Shown piece by piece: positions 17,514 to 23,223 of a DNA stretch of 28,148 nucleotides. Source of the stretch: a virus. The position numbers and the translations under genes are program-made. Each line of letters begins with the position of its first letter. Position 1 is the stretch's first letter. The notes beneath the pieces are model-generated. The model was given only the letters and a program-made list of their open reading frames with translations. It was not told the DNA's origin and did not search any database. The stretch spans positions 1 to 28,148 of the IMG/VR virus record IMGVR_UViG_3300030329_005417. One strand, 5' to 3'.

Positions 17514-17631
17514 TTTTCTCCTTTTTAATAATTTCGTTTTCTAGTTTTAGTTTGATTGCAAACTTTTTCATAGCTTCTTGTGGTGTTTCACTAGGCTTTT
17601 CCATTTTCTTTTTACATATTTCACAAATCAT
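17482..17631 (-). CDS. small CxxC protein (49 aa)
   Basis: An ATG at 17631 has GGAGA seven bases upstream and begins 11 bp before the methyltransferase stop. The 49-residue product starts MICEICKKKMEKPSETPQEA, one CxxC knuckle, and continues as a charged helix rich in Lys and Glu. It overlaps the resolvase start by 32 bp. With only one Cys pair a zinc site would need a partner chain or dimer. It resembles the other small CxxC gene beyond the resolvase (both begin with a CxxC four residues in), so the two may be paralogues. Function unknown. Confidence 0.6.
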   Translation of the reverse strand: MICEICKKKMEKPSETPQEAMKKFAIKLKLENEIIKKEKNVTSKQTKRK

Positions 17632-19126
17632 ATATTTTCTCCATAATTGCTTTTATAACAGGAACTGATACTGCATTACCACATTGTTTATATCTTTGAG
17701 TGTCTGATTGTCCATCTGTCCAATTATCAGGAAAACCTTGTAATCTCTCACATTCAATAGGTGTTAATCTTCTAATTTTAGACTTAACTTCTACTGCTTG
17801 TGCATTTCCTGAATCTAAACAATAAGTAGTACCATCTTCTTTTGATAAAACTCCTGATCCACCATCAACTCCACAACATTTTTTGTATAATTTTTTACTA
17901 CCACAATCACATACCTTTGTTAATGAAGGTCTATTAGGGTTTCTTAATTGTGTTGAATAAACTTTGTATAAACCTGTATTACCTGTGTCTAATGTTTGTG
18001 ATGTTCCTTTACTTGAATATACTCTTTTAGAAGATTCAAATTCATATTCTTTTTCATATATTTCAGTAACCTGTTTATCATAAGTACTATCAAATTTTAA
18101 CAATTTTTTTAATTGTAACCACACATCTGGAGATGGTATTGCTCTATATTTATCTTCTCTAAAATAATGTTCAACTTGTGTTTTAGGTAACTCTAATTCT
18201 TTTGCTATTTCACTTATTGTTCTGTCTTTATGTTTTTTAAGATATTTGTTTATTTGTTTAGGAGTGTCGTGTCTTCTTTTTCTAGCAATTAGATTAACAT
18301 CTTCAACTCTATATAATCCAGTTTTAGCACCCATACCACCACCATTTTTAATTGTCCTAGCACAAGATGTATCATACACTCTAGTAGCTTCTGAATCTTT
18401 TTCTATAACACCTATTTGATTTAATTTTATTAAATCCATATCACTATGATTCCCACCACTATGACCACCACCTGACAAACAAGCAGCATAGTCCTGATTT
18501 CTTTTTTTATTGCCTTTTTTGTCTATGATTTTAAACTCTGCATTTGTTTTTAACTTATTAATTTGGATGTCATTTTTTCCGATAGGAAATACTTTTCTTC
18601 CACTTGGGTTTCCATTATATCTGCCAAAGATAAAGATTCGTTCCCTGTTTTGTGGGAGAAACCACCTAGTATTAACCACTTGGCATTCAAGGGTATAATT
18701 AAGGTCGGCAAGAACTTTGTAGATTGTAGTAAATGTTCGTCTAGAGTCGTGGCTAAGTAAACCTTTAACATTTTCGAGAAGTATACAGGGTATGGGTTTT
18801 CCATTTTTAATGTAATCTTCGAGAATCCTTGCGATTTCAAAAAAGAGAGTACCTCTTGTGTCGTCAAATCCTCGTCTTTTTCCTGCAATACTGAAAGCTT
18901 GACAAGGAAATCCTCCTGTAAGCAAGTCAATTCTTGTCCTTGCGAGGTGTTCGTGTGAAACATTTTCAATTGCTCCCATTTTGATTGCATCTGGAAATCT
19001 CCTTTTAAATAGTTCATTAGCATACTTATCTATATCTGAATAGTAATGACGATTAACCTTAATACCTGCTTGTTTTATACCCAAGCTGAAGCCACCTATT
19101 CCACTAAATAAATCTAAATGATTCAT
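17621..19126 (-). CDS. dcm: C5-cytosine DNA methyltransferase
   Basis: 501 residues, full length. Motif I HLDLFSGIGGFSLG (3-16), motif IV PCQAFS with catalytic Cys75, motif VI LENV (117-120), motif VIII QNRERIF (159-165), motif IX RRLTPIECERLQGFPDNW (452-469) and motif X QCGNAVSVPV (481-490) are all intact, so it should be active. The variable region (~170-450) is long and composite: an HTH-like helix pair (TISEIAKELELPKTQVEHYF, 303-322), a SEC-C-like knuckle CDCGSKKLYKKCC (406-418), and several short look-alike units of the form TLxxGxxxGLYxV. No restriction enzyme gene is nearby, so a role in protection from host restriction is likely. The recognition sequence cannot be predicted. Confidence 0.95.
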   Translation of the reverse strand: MNHLDLFSGIGGFSLGIKQAGIKVNRHYYSDIDKYANELFKRRFPDAIKMGAIENVSHEHLARTRIDLLTGGFPCQAFSIAGKRRGFDDTRGTLFFEIARILEDYIKNGKPIPCILLENVKGLLSHDSRRTFTTIYKVLADLNYTLECQVVNTRWFLPQNRERIFIFGRYNGNPSGRKVFPIGKNDIQINKLKTNAEFKIIDKKGNKKRNQDYAACLSGGGHSGGNHSDMDLIKLNQIGVIEKDSEATRVYDTSCARTIKNGGGMGAKTGLYRVEDVNLIARKRRHDTPKQINKYLKKHKDRTISEIAKELELPKTQVEHYFREDKYRAIPSPDVWLQLKKLLKFDSTYDKQVTEIYEKEYEFESSKRVYSSKGTSQTLDTGNTGLYKVYSTQLRNPNRPSLTKVCDCGSKKLYKKCCGVDGGSGVLSKEDGTTYCLDSGNAQAVEVKSKIRRLTPIECERLQGFPDNWTDGQSDTQRYKQCGNAVSVPVIKAIMEKIYDL

Positions 19127-19209
19127 TAGAAAAATAACCTTACTATACCATACACTATTAAATAGCTAAATAGTAATGATAATAATAATGTTATAATTTG
19201 CTTACTCAT
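19126..19209 (-). CDS. one-helix membrane micropeptide (27 aa)
   Basis: An ATG at 19209 lies 8 bp inside the end of the preceding gene and the TAA overlaps the methyltransferase ATG (TAATG). The peptide is MSKQIITLLLSLLFSYLIVY followed by GIVRLFF: a basic start, one membrane-length hydrophobic helix and a short basic end. There is no clear ribosome site, so translation would depend on coupling. Exact packing between two genes argues for a real reading frame; the size alone would not. Function unknown. Confidence 0.45.
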   Translation of the reverse strand: MSKQIITLLLSLLFSYLIVYGIVRLFF

Positions 19210-19369
19210 GTTTATCAATTTCATCTAAAGTTTTTTGTGCTATACTTGTTGCTCCACTTTCAGCTATAGCCTTTAAACCATTAATAGCAATAGTAAGTTT
19301 ATCTTTTAACTTTGCATTTATATAAACTAATTTTGCATTATTTTCTATTAAACTTTTTTTCTCACTCAT
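19202..19369 (-). CDS. small helical protein (55 aa)
   Basis: An ATG at 19369 overlaps the TGA of the upstream gene as ATGA, with GGAGGT about 13 bases before it. The 55 residues (starting MSEKKSLIENNAKLVYINAK, ending TLDEIDKHE) predict as a continuous amphipathic helix with a central Ala/Gly stretch. No motif is recognised. Position directly after the replication-protein-like gene suggests a replication or recombination accessory, which is only inference. It fills the gap before the membrane micropeptide. Confidence 0.65.
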   Translation of the reverse strand: MSEKKSLIENNAKLVYINAKLKDKLTIAINGLKAIAESGATSIAQKTLDEIDKHE

Positions 19370-19731
19370 TTTAAACCGAGTACCTCCTTTATTTCTTCAG
19401 TAGTTGCTGCATTCTTCTTAGCTTCTTGCATTTGCTTTCTAAACTCTGTTGCCTTCTTATCATAATATTCATCTGATGATAGTTCTTTTTTAGGCAAAGG
19501 TTCAAGTTCATCTTCCCATCGTTTCTGATTAAGCCAAGTTGATGCATGTGGAACATATTGTATTTCAGTTTCTTTCCATCTAATCATATGATCTTCTAAC
19601 ACCTTAAATATCTCATCAATCTCTTTCTTAGACAGCCTATTCCAAGTTCGTCTAGCAACAAACTTCTTAACCTTTCTTGGATACAAGCTCCAAAACTGGT
19701 TAAATTTATCTTCTTTTGTTTTGTCCACCAT
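19366..19731 (-). CDS. replication protein C-terminal-domain-like (initiator/loader family)
   Basis: 121 residues from the ATG at 19731; an in-frame ATG at 19749 would add six residues but increases overlap with the previous gene, and neither has a good ribosome site. The pattern FWSLYPRKVKKFVARRTWNR (residues 13-32) followed by PHASTWLNQKRWEDEL (61-76) is the domain found at the C-terminus of many phage replication initiators and helicase-loader-type proteins. Here it stands alone without the usual N-terminal winged-helix part. It probably helps assemble the replisome at the phage origin. No replicative helicase or polymerase gene is in the window, so its partners are elsewhere. Confidence 0.65.
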   Translation of the reverse strand: MVDKTKEDKFNQFWSLYPRKVKKFVARRTWNRLSKKEIDEIFKVLEDHMIRWKETEIQYVPHASTWLNQKRWEDELEPLPKKELSSDEYYDKKATEFRKQMQEAKKNAATTEEIKEVLGLK

Positions 19732-19933
19732 AATAAAATAAAGAAGCATAACAATATTGTTCTATCCACCAACACCCTTGTGCATACTCTTTTATTTTCT
19801 CTCTTAGGTTTGCATTATATTTATTTGTGTCTTTTTTAATACAAGCATCACATCTTCTAATTCTATATGCTCCTGACATTCTAAAATTAGAAATAACCTT
19901 AGTTTTGTTGCATTTTATACATTTCCTATCCAT
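19706..19933 (-). CDS. small zinc-knuckle protein (75 aa)
   Basis: Two CxxC pairs, KCIKC (C5, C8) and RCDAC (C28, C31), flank an F-rich turn. This is the zinc-knuckle arrangement seen at the N-terminus of HNH endonucleases and some phage recombination proteins. No HNH catalytic His-Asn-His part follows; the rest is a short helix and an aromatic tail (GCWWIEQYCYASLFYYGG). It could be a truncated homing-endonuclease knuckle or a free-standing DNA/RNA-binding finger. TAATG couples it to the SSB gene upstream. The tail lies partly over the start of the next gene and may be poorly constrained. Confidence 0.55.
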   Translation of the reverse strand: MDRKCIKCNKTKVISNFRMSGAYRIRRCDACIKKDTNKYNANLREKIKEYAQGCWWIEQYCYASLFYYGGQNKRR

Positions 19934-20403
19934 TAAAATGGTATATCTTTATCTGAACCATTGCATTCATTGTACCATTTTTCTAATGATTCAACTTTTT
20001 CTTCTAACCCTATCACTTTATCATATAAAGCATCTACAGATATAATAGACTTTGGTTGTATATCCTCTATTTTAGTAGCTTTAACAGGTTCAGGAGCAAC
20101 CTCAGAAGTAGAACTATTACCTTTAGGTGCATGTTTGCTATTAATACCATTAACAGTAAAATAAGTAAAATCACCTGCAATTTTTCTAACTACACATCTA
20201 TCACTTTTTGTAAGACCTTGGTTTTGTATTTCTTGATGCAATCCAGGTGAAGCATAAAATCTAACATTATCACCACTTAAAGTAGCACCATAACAAATAG
20301 ACTTTCCATACTTTCCATCAAATTCTTTAGGTTCATCAAAAGACAATACTAAATTATAATCTTTATTAAGTTCTGAAAACTTAATTGTTTCGGCTTGATC
20401 CAT
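19933..20403 (-). CDS. ssb: single-stranded DNA-binding protein, SSB-like
   Basis: 156 residues. An N-terminal ~95-residue beta-rich region (YNLVLSFDEPKEFDGKYGKS; VRFYASPGLHQEIQ) fits an OB fold. It is followed by a Pro/Ser/Val linker, a helix likely to form a coiled coil (VDALYDKVIGLEEKVESLEK) and the acidic tip ending DKDIPF, the conserved C-terminal peptide through which SSB recruits partner proteins. GGAG stands eight bases before the ATG, and the exonuclease stop abuts the start. The coiled coil before the tip is not usual for bacterial SSB. NinB and the nucleases in the same operon are natural partners. Confidence 0.8.
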   Translation of the reverse strand: MDQAETIKFSELNKDYNLVLSFDEPKEFDGKYGKSICYGATLSGDNVRFYASPGLHQEIQNQGLTKSDRCVVRKIAGDFTYFTVNGINSKHAPKGNSSTSEVAPEPVKATKIEDIQPKSIISVDALYDKVIGLEEKVESLEKWYNECNGSDKDIPF

Positions 20404-21204
20404 TTATTTTCTCCTTTTTATTTTATAAGTATTAGGTAAAACTTGTTCTACTTTAGAGGCTACTTTAGTTTTATTAGCAGCAATATTAAAGTTGAATAAA
20501 TATGTCAATGCTTTATATACCAGAGAATCATATTTATATTCTCTTAATTTAAATGTAGGTTTTTTTCTCCATCCACTTTTAACATATAAACAATATATTT
20601 CCTTAACTTGATATTTAGGAAATAGTGTGTTAAACAAATACATATAGCAAGATAGTTGTATTTGATGATTAGTTGGATATTCGTTTCCAGTTTTCCAATC
20701 TATCATAACTAACTTACCATCTAAGTAGCCAACCAAGTCAGCAGTACCACTAAAAGGCACATCTTTATGATATAGTTGTAATTCTAATTCAACTGGTATT
20801 ATATCTGCTTCATTATACCATTCTATAAATGATTGCATATACTTTTTAATATGTTCCTCAGTATCTTTAGGTAGATCAACTTTACCTTTATTAAGCAAAT
20901 CTTCTATATATTCATGGACAAGTGTACCATCATCTGCTTTCTTTCCTACATAATCACATACTTTATCATAACCACCAAAGTTAGCTATCCATCTTTCAAA
21001 CATAATACCTTTAGATATTATATTCTCCATTGTAGTTACAGATGGTTTCCAAGTAGATTGATCCATAACATCAGGTGTATAACATCTTCCTATATTAGTA
21101 TCTACTCTTGTTAGTTTATGATTTTTCTTATATGCTTTTATTAATTCAGGTAAAGACTTTTCTCGTTTTTTCATTGTTGTTTTTTTAGCCACATTAACCC
21201 CCAT
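20404..21204 (-). CDS. RecB/Cas4-type PD-(D/E)XK exonuclease
   Basis: 266 residues from ATG 21204; a GTG at 21192 with GGGGG upstream is an alternative. The RecB-family elements are in order: GTLVHEYIED with H97, SGTADLVGY with D156, VMIDWKTG with D169 and K171, and QIQLSCYMYLF with Q183 and Y187 (motif QxxxY). These define the catalytic site of RecB, Cas4 and phage exonucleases that resect double-strand ends. No Cas4 cysteine cluster for an iron-sulphur centre is apparent. It lies upstream of SSB in the leftward operon, so resection plus strand coating is the likely pathway with NinB downstream. Confidence 0.85.
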   Translation of the reverse strand: MGVNVAKKTTMKKREKSLPELIKAYKKNHKLTRVDTNIGRCYTPDVMDQSTWKPSVTTMENIISKGIMFERWIANFGGYDKVCDYVGKKADDGTLVHEYIEDLLNKGKVDLPKDTEEHIKKYMQSFIEWYNEADIIPVELELQLYHKDVPFSGTADLVGYLDGKLVMIDWKTGNEYPTNHQIQLSCYMYLFNTLFPKYQVKEIYCLYVKSGWRKKPTFKLREYKYDSLVYKALTYLFNFNIAANKTKVASKVEQVLPNTYKIKRRK

Positions 21205-21379
21205 ATGTTTTCTTTAAGTTTTTATAATTCTCCATTATATACACCCACTCTTGTCTAGTTAAACTTGTTTGTTCTCTTGCTTCAGGATAAAACATAATAT
21301 ACTTGCCACTCTTTCTAACTTCTTCATATTCATTAAATACATACTTTGGTACTTCAGGTACAAAGTCATCATCATTCAT
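21194..21379 (-). CDS. small acidic/aromatic hypothetical protein (61 aa)
   Basis: Starts MNDDDFVPEVPKYVFNEYEE and ends LTRQEWVYIMENYKNLKKTY-Gly-Gly. AAAGGA lies about eight bases before the ATG. The pattern is a disordered acidic head followed by a helix with conserved-looking aromatics (QEWVYIMENY), which I have an impression of seeing in small early phage proteins, but I can name no family. Its stop lies 11 bases inside the exonuclease gene start. Context suggests an early replication-module accessory. Confidence 0.65.
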   Translation of the reverse strand: MNDDDFVPEVPKYVFNEYEEVRKSGKYIMFYPEAREQTSLTRQEWVYIMENYKNLKKTYGG

Positions 21380-21536
21380 CCTTTTTATCCTTTGTTGGCA
21401 TCATACTTTTAAAATCTATAAATTGTCCTGGTCTAATATATTTAATGTTTTTTTTCTTAAACATCCTTACTGCTGCTCTGTTTAAAGCAACATATACACC
21501 ACTTGTTGTTTTATAATACTCAGGCTTTTTACTCAC
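21372..21536 (-). CDS. small basic protein (54 aa), GTG start
   Basis: GTG at 21536 has AGAGGA eight bases upstream, within the end of the HTH gene. The 54-residue product (starting with SKKPEYYKTTSGVYVALNRA) is strongly basic with a helix-turn feel (YVALNRAAVRMFKKKNI) and an Arg-Pro-Gly-Gln-Phe-Ile turn. Its TGA overlaps the following ATG region. Short basic proteins beside a Cro-like gene are often DNA-binding, but there is no recognised motif. Close packing at both ends supports the gene. Confidence 0.6.
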   Translation of the reverse strand: MSKKPEYYKTTSGVYVALNRAAVRMFKKKNIKYIRPGQFIDFKSMMPTKDKKDE

Positions 21537-21708
21537 TAAATAATTCCTCTTTAGATTTATTTAATACTTTAGCAATCTTATCCCAATGCCACCTCGGAAC
21601 ACCACTATCCTTCCACCTTATAACTGTTTGATAGTGGAGTCCGACTTTCCGAGATAGCCACGACAATGACCTTTCTTGATTCTTTAATTCTGTAATTATT
21701 TTATTCAT
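21529..21708 (-). CDS. Cro/C1-type helix-turn-helix regulator (59 aa)
   Basis: The ATG at 21708 begins MNKIITELKNQERSLSWLSR. An HTH is visible: helix SLSWLSRKVGLHYQTVIRW with the typical Gly turn, then a Trp-rich part (DSGVPRWHWDKIAKVLN) and KSKEEL, as in small Cro-like proteins that choose between lysis programmes. An in-frame ATG at 21750 would add a hydrophobic, unprotein-like leader and is rejected. Neither start has a ribosome site, so a leaderless message or coupling is possible. Inverted repeats upstream (21720-21777) and twin palindromes at 21891-21911 are natural candidate operators. Confidence 0.75.
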   Translation of the reverse strand: MNKIITELKNQERSLSWLSRKVGLHYQTVIRWKDSGVPRWHWDKIAKVLNKSKEELFSE

Positions 21709-21719
21709 ATATAAAGGAA

Positions 21720-21777
21720 GGACACCAACAACCAAAGGGGTTAACAACACATGTGATGTGAGGGGTCATTGATGTCC
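21720..21777. promoter_or_regulatory. imperfect inverted repeat upstream of HTH gene
   Basis: GGACACCAA (21720-21728) and TTGATGTCC (21769-21777) are complementary in 8 of 9 positions and sit just upstream of the regulator start. Between them is a perfect 8-bp palindrome, CACATGTG (21748-21755). The arrangement suits an operator bound by the adjacent HTH protein, or a stem on the leader RNA. Binding is inference. Confidence 0.4.
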
Positions 21778-21785
21778 TTAATTTT

Positions 21786-21875
21786 TTAATATTTAAACCA
21801 AACTTTGATCATTGATACTACTACAATCGTAAAACATACTACTATAAGTTCCAGGAGGTTGAAGTCTATGCTCAT
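21786..21875 (-). CDS. one-helix membrane micropeptide (29 aa)
   Basis: ATG at 21875 with AAAGGG seven bases upstream. The product starts MSIDFNLLELIVVCFTIVVV and ends SMIKVWFKY: a short acidic head, one hydrophobic membrane helix and a basic aromatic tail, in the N-out/C-in style of small phage membrane proteins. It would be the first gene of the leftward operon, just downstream of the control region. An antisense + strand reading frame overlaps it (see rejected list). Function unknown. Confidence 0.5.
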   Translation of the reverse strand: MSIDFNLLELIVVCFTIVVVSMIKVWFKY

Positions 21876-21890
21876 TTTGATACCCTTTAT

Positions 21891-21911
21891 TTACTCGTAA
21901 GTTACTCGTAA
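21891..21911. promoter_or_regulatory. tandem palindromes TTACTCGTAA x2 (candidate operator)
   Basis: The 10-bp sequence TTACTCGTAA occurs at 21891-21900 and again at 21902-21911, one turn of helix apart (11 bp). Each copy is palindromic at its arms (TTAC/GTAA). Side-by-side palindromes at one-turn spacing, just upstream of the leftward operon, are typical of cooperative repressor sites. The HTH protein encoded nearby is the obvious candidate ligand. Confidence 0.5.
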
Positions 21912-22091
21912 AACACATAAAACTATATAAAAACTTTATAGAATATATAATACTTTATGCTAGAAACACAAGTAAAAAATATAAATCAAAATTATAGTTG
22001 TAAATATAAAAATAAAGTGTTATTATTATATGCTTGTGGTTTGGGGAAAATTTACTTTTGGCACAAGATTTCAAAATATAAATAAGAATAT

Positions 22092-22408
22092 ACCAAAAGG
22101 GATGCTACATATATTCATGGAAACTTCTAAAGTCAGACTTCCAGTAGCTGTGCAGGACAATCTGTAATAACGAACTGACAAGGTTAAGTTAATTGATCTA
22201 AACTTAATCCTGGATATTACGAAAACTCAATGGTGGGTAATATTCTAGATAGATAGGGATTAGTATACTTCTATCTAGAACCTCAAATCTAATGGAAGGT
22301 AATAAATATTTTATAAGAAGTATAAAAGATTTCGCACTCTAACAACCCCTCGTTTCGTTGTTTCCTTAAAGGGTAGATATTGATCATGTCTACCCTTTTC
22401 TTTTTTTA
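22092..22408 (+). ncRNA. highly structured noncoding RNA of unknown class
   Basis: No gene of ordinary size lies on either strand, yet the + strand is dense in helices. Nested stem GCTAC/GTAGC (22104-22108 with 22144-22148) encloses TGGAA/TTCCA (22118-22122, 22139-22143) and ACTT/AAGT. Stem GTAATA/TATTAC (22164-22169, 22215-22220) encloses GGTTAAGTT/AACTTAATCC (22182-22190, 22201-22210, one bulge). An 11-bp perfect stem follows, TTCTAGATAGA/TCTATCTAGAA (22243-22253, 22270-22280), then AACAAC/GTTGTT (22341-22362), and a strong terminator closes the unit. G+C is visibly higher than around it. A repeat copy with TATAAAT lies just upstream; TTGGCA at 22058-22063 could be a -35. I compared it by eye with group I introns, tmRNA, RNase P and hammerheads and found no match. 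The exact 5' end is a guess. Confidence 0.65.
22368..22408 (+). terminator. rho-independent terminator of the structured RNA
   Basis: AAAGGGTAGA (22368-22377) and TCTACCCTTT (22389-22398) form a perfect 10-bp stem around an 11-base loop, followed by a T-rich run to about 22407. This is the strongest + strand terminator in the window. It has no protein gene upstream on that strand, which is what marks the preceding 300 bases as an RNA gene. Confidence 0.85.
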
Positions 22409-22479
22409 AAACACGAGTCAAAATTATAAATAGAAATATAAACCAAAAAAAGTTCAAAACACGAGCCAAAAATATAAAT

Positions 22480-22844
22480 GAGAAGATCACAAAATTTTGG
22501 TCATTTTTTGGGCAAAAAGTTGGATAAAATCAACCAGGAGTCAAATGGGGGGGTGGATGGGGTTAAAATTTGAATAGTAAAATATATTCTGATAAAATTG
22601 ATTATGTCTAATTATGTATTTTACATGGTATTATTTAAGCCTTAAAAACAAGCTAAAAAAAGCCTTAAAAATAGGCTTTAATTATTTATATCTATTTCCT
22701 GAAATTATTTAAAATGTTACTAATTATGTTAATATGTTAATAAGGTTATAGGGTTTATTTATCAAATTAGGCTTAAAAATAGGCTTTTTTAAAGGGTTTA
22801 AAGGTGTTTTAATATGTTTGTATACCTAGATAAAAAAAGGGCAT
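22480..22844. other. noncoding AT-rich spacer
   Basis: No credible gene is seen on either strand. The stretch holds a G-rich patch (GGGGGGG then TGGATGGGG, 22548-22562), a copy of a 23-bp near-repeat (22591-22613) whose partner lies at 25143-25165, and three occurrences of an AAGCCT/AGGCTT word (22637-22648, 22659-22679, 22767-22790) able to form hairpins. It separates the structured RNA from the leftward cassette. Confidence 0.6.
22655..22679 (-). terminator. hairpin with T-run, second leftward terminator
   Basis: AAAGCCT (22659-22665) and AGGCTTT (22673-22679) form a perfect 7-bp stem with a 7-base loop. Read leftwards the stem is followed by a further run of four T. It lies beyond the main terminator of the cassette and would catch read-through. 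Confidence 0.5.
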
Positions 22845-22870
22845 AAAAAAAGGGGCTAATTAAAGCCCCT
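22845..22870 (-). terminator. rho-independent terminator of the leftward cassette
   Basis: AGGGGCT (22851-22857) and AGCCCCT (22864-22870) make a perfect 7-bp GC-rich stem with a 6-base loop. On the - strand six further T follow directly. The other side has CTTTTATT, so it may work both ways. It lies 29 bp after the last cassette gene. Confidence 0.8.
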
Positions 22871-22898
22871 CTTTTATTATACATGAAGTATTTATTAT

Positions 22899-23051
22899 TT
22901 AGAATTTATATAAATGCTCTACTTTAAATATCTTAGATATTTTGTTTAACAGAATTTTAGTATAATATCTTCTGTCAGTTGTAAAGTTCTCTATATCTTC
23001 ACAATTGTAAAAGTAGTCTAGTGCATCTAAACATTTTTTTTTATTACTCAT
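22899..23051 (-). CDS. small hypothetical protein (50 aa), last gene of cassette
   Basis: The ATG at 23051 is preceded by AGGGGG five bases upstream and immediately follows the previous stop (TAAATG). The product starts MSNKKKCLDALDYFYNCEDI and ends FKVEHLYKF; it reads as two short helices with two cysteines. No motif is recognised. It ends 29 bp before the cassette terminator, so it is the distal gene of the unit. Confidence 0.65.
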   Translation of the reverse strand: MSNKKKCLDALDYFYNCEDIENFTTDRRYYTKILLNKISKIFKVEHLYKF

Positions 23052-23222
23052 TTAACCCCCTATTGTTATATTAATTATTGTAACACTACCTGATATTAAA
23101 AGAATATACATTATCACCTTAAAAAAAAGATTAATAATCTTATATACTCTTACTTTCTTTAATTCAATTAAAAACACTAAAACAAGCCCTAAACCAATAA
23201 TATTATATATTAGATTATCCAT
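23052..23222 (-). CDS. small membrane protein with two helices (56 aa)
   Basis: The ATG at 23222 is chosen because AAGAGG stands nine bases upstream; an ATG at 23249 lies inside the preceding gene without a site. Two hydrophobic helices (YNIIGLGLVLVFLIEL and VIMYILLISGSVTIINITI) are joined by a basic loop (KKVRVYK). This is the form of small phage superinfection-exclusion or holin-like proteins, but there is no diagnostic residue. It is tightly packed between neighbours. Confidence 0.6.
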   Translation of the reverse strand: MDNLIYNIIGLGLVLVFLIELKKVRVYKIINLFFKVIMYILLISGSVTIINITIGG

Positions 23223-23223
23223 A

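Larger units (their letters stand above)
21967..22479 (+). repeat. four-copy promoter-like repeat CACRAG-N7(9)-TATAAAT
   Basis: Copies begin at 21967, 22062, 22412 and 22460, all in the same orientation: CACAAG or CACGAG, an A-rich spacer of seven bases (nine in the second copy) and TATAAAT. Three copies also carry AAA just before the CAC. Copy two precedes the structured RNA; copies three and four follow its terminator, 48 bp apart. They may be phage promoters with a -10-like TATAAAT, or iterons of a replication origin. Confidence 0.55.

Noticed and set aside
18550-19023. 157-codon frame antiparallel/out of frame inside the methyltransferase gene
   Set aside because: A different frame of the same strand within conserved methyltransferase motifs; its protein has no coherent pattern.
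21709-21750. Upstream ATG of the HTH gene (21750)
   Set aside because: The added 14 residues are hydrophobic and lie on the inverted repeat; no ribosome site supports them.
21868-21900. Ten-codon + strand frame with a perfect AGGAGG ribosome site (MLILIPFIYS)
   Set aside because: AGGAGG is simply the complement of Leu-Leu codons in the antisense micropeptide gene at 21786-21875, and nothing downstream would be regulated by a leader peptide.
22092-22408. Group I intron, tmRNA, RNase P or hammerhead for the structured RNA
   Set aside because: Fragments look similar (GGAAAC-like and GAAAAC words, TAATAA stops), but the conserved core order (P4-P7 guanosine site; tRNA-like ends; GAAA after stem II) is absent.
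22545-22577. Ten-codon + strand frame after AGGAG (MGGWMGLKFE)
   Set aside because: It lies on a G-run in the spacer, has no neighbours on that strand and ten codons with a chance ribosome site are expected in this much sequence.
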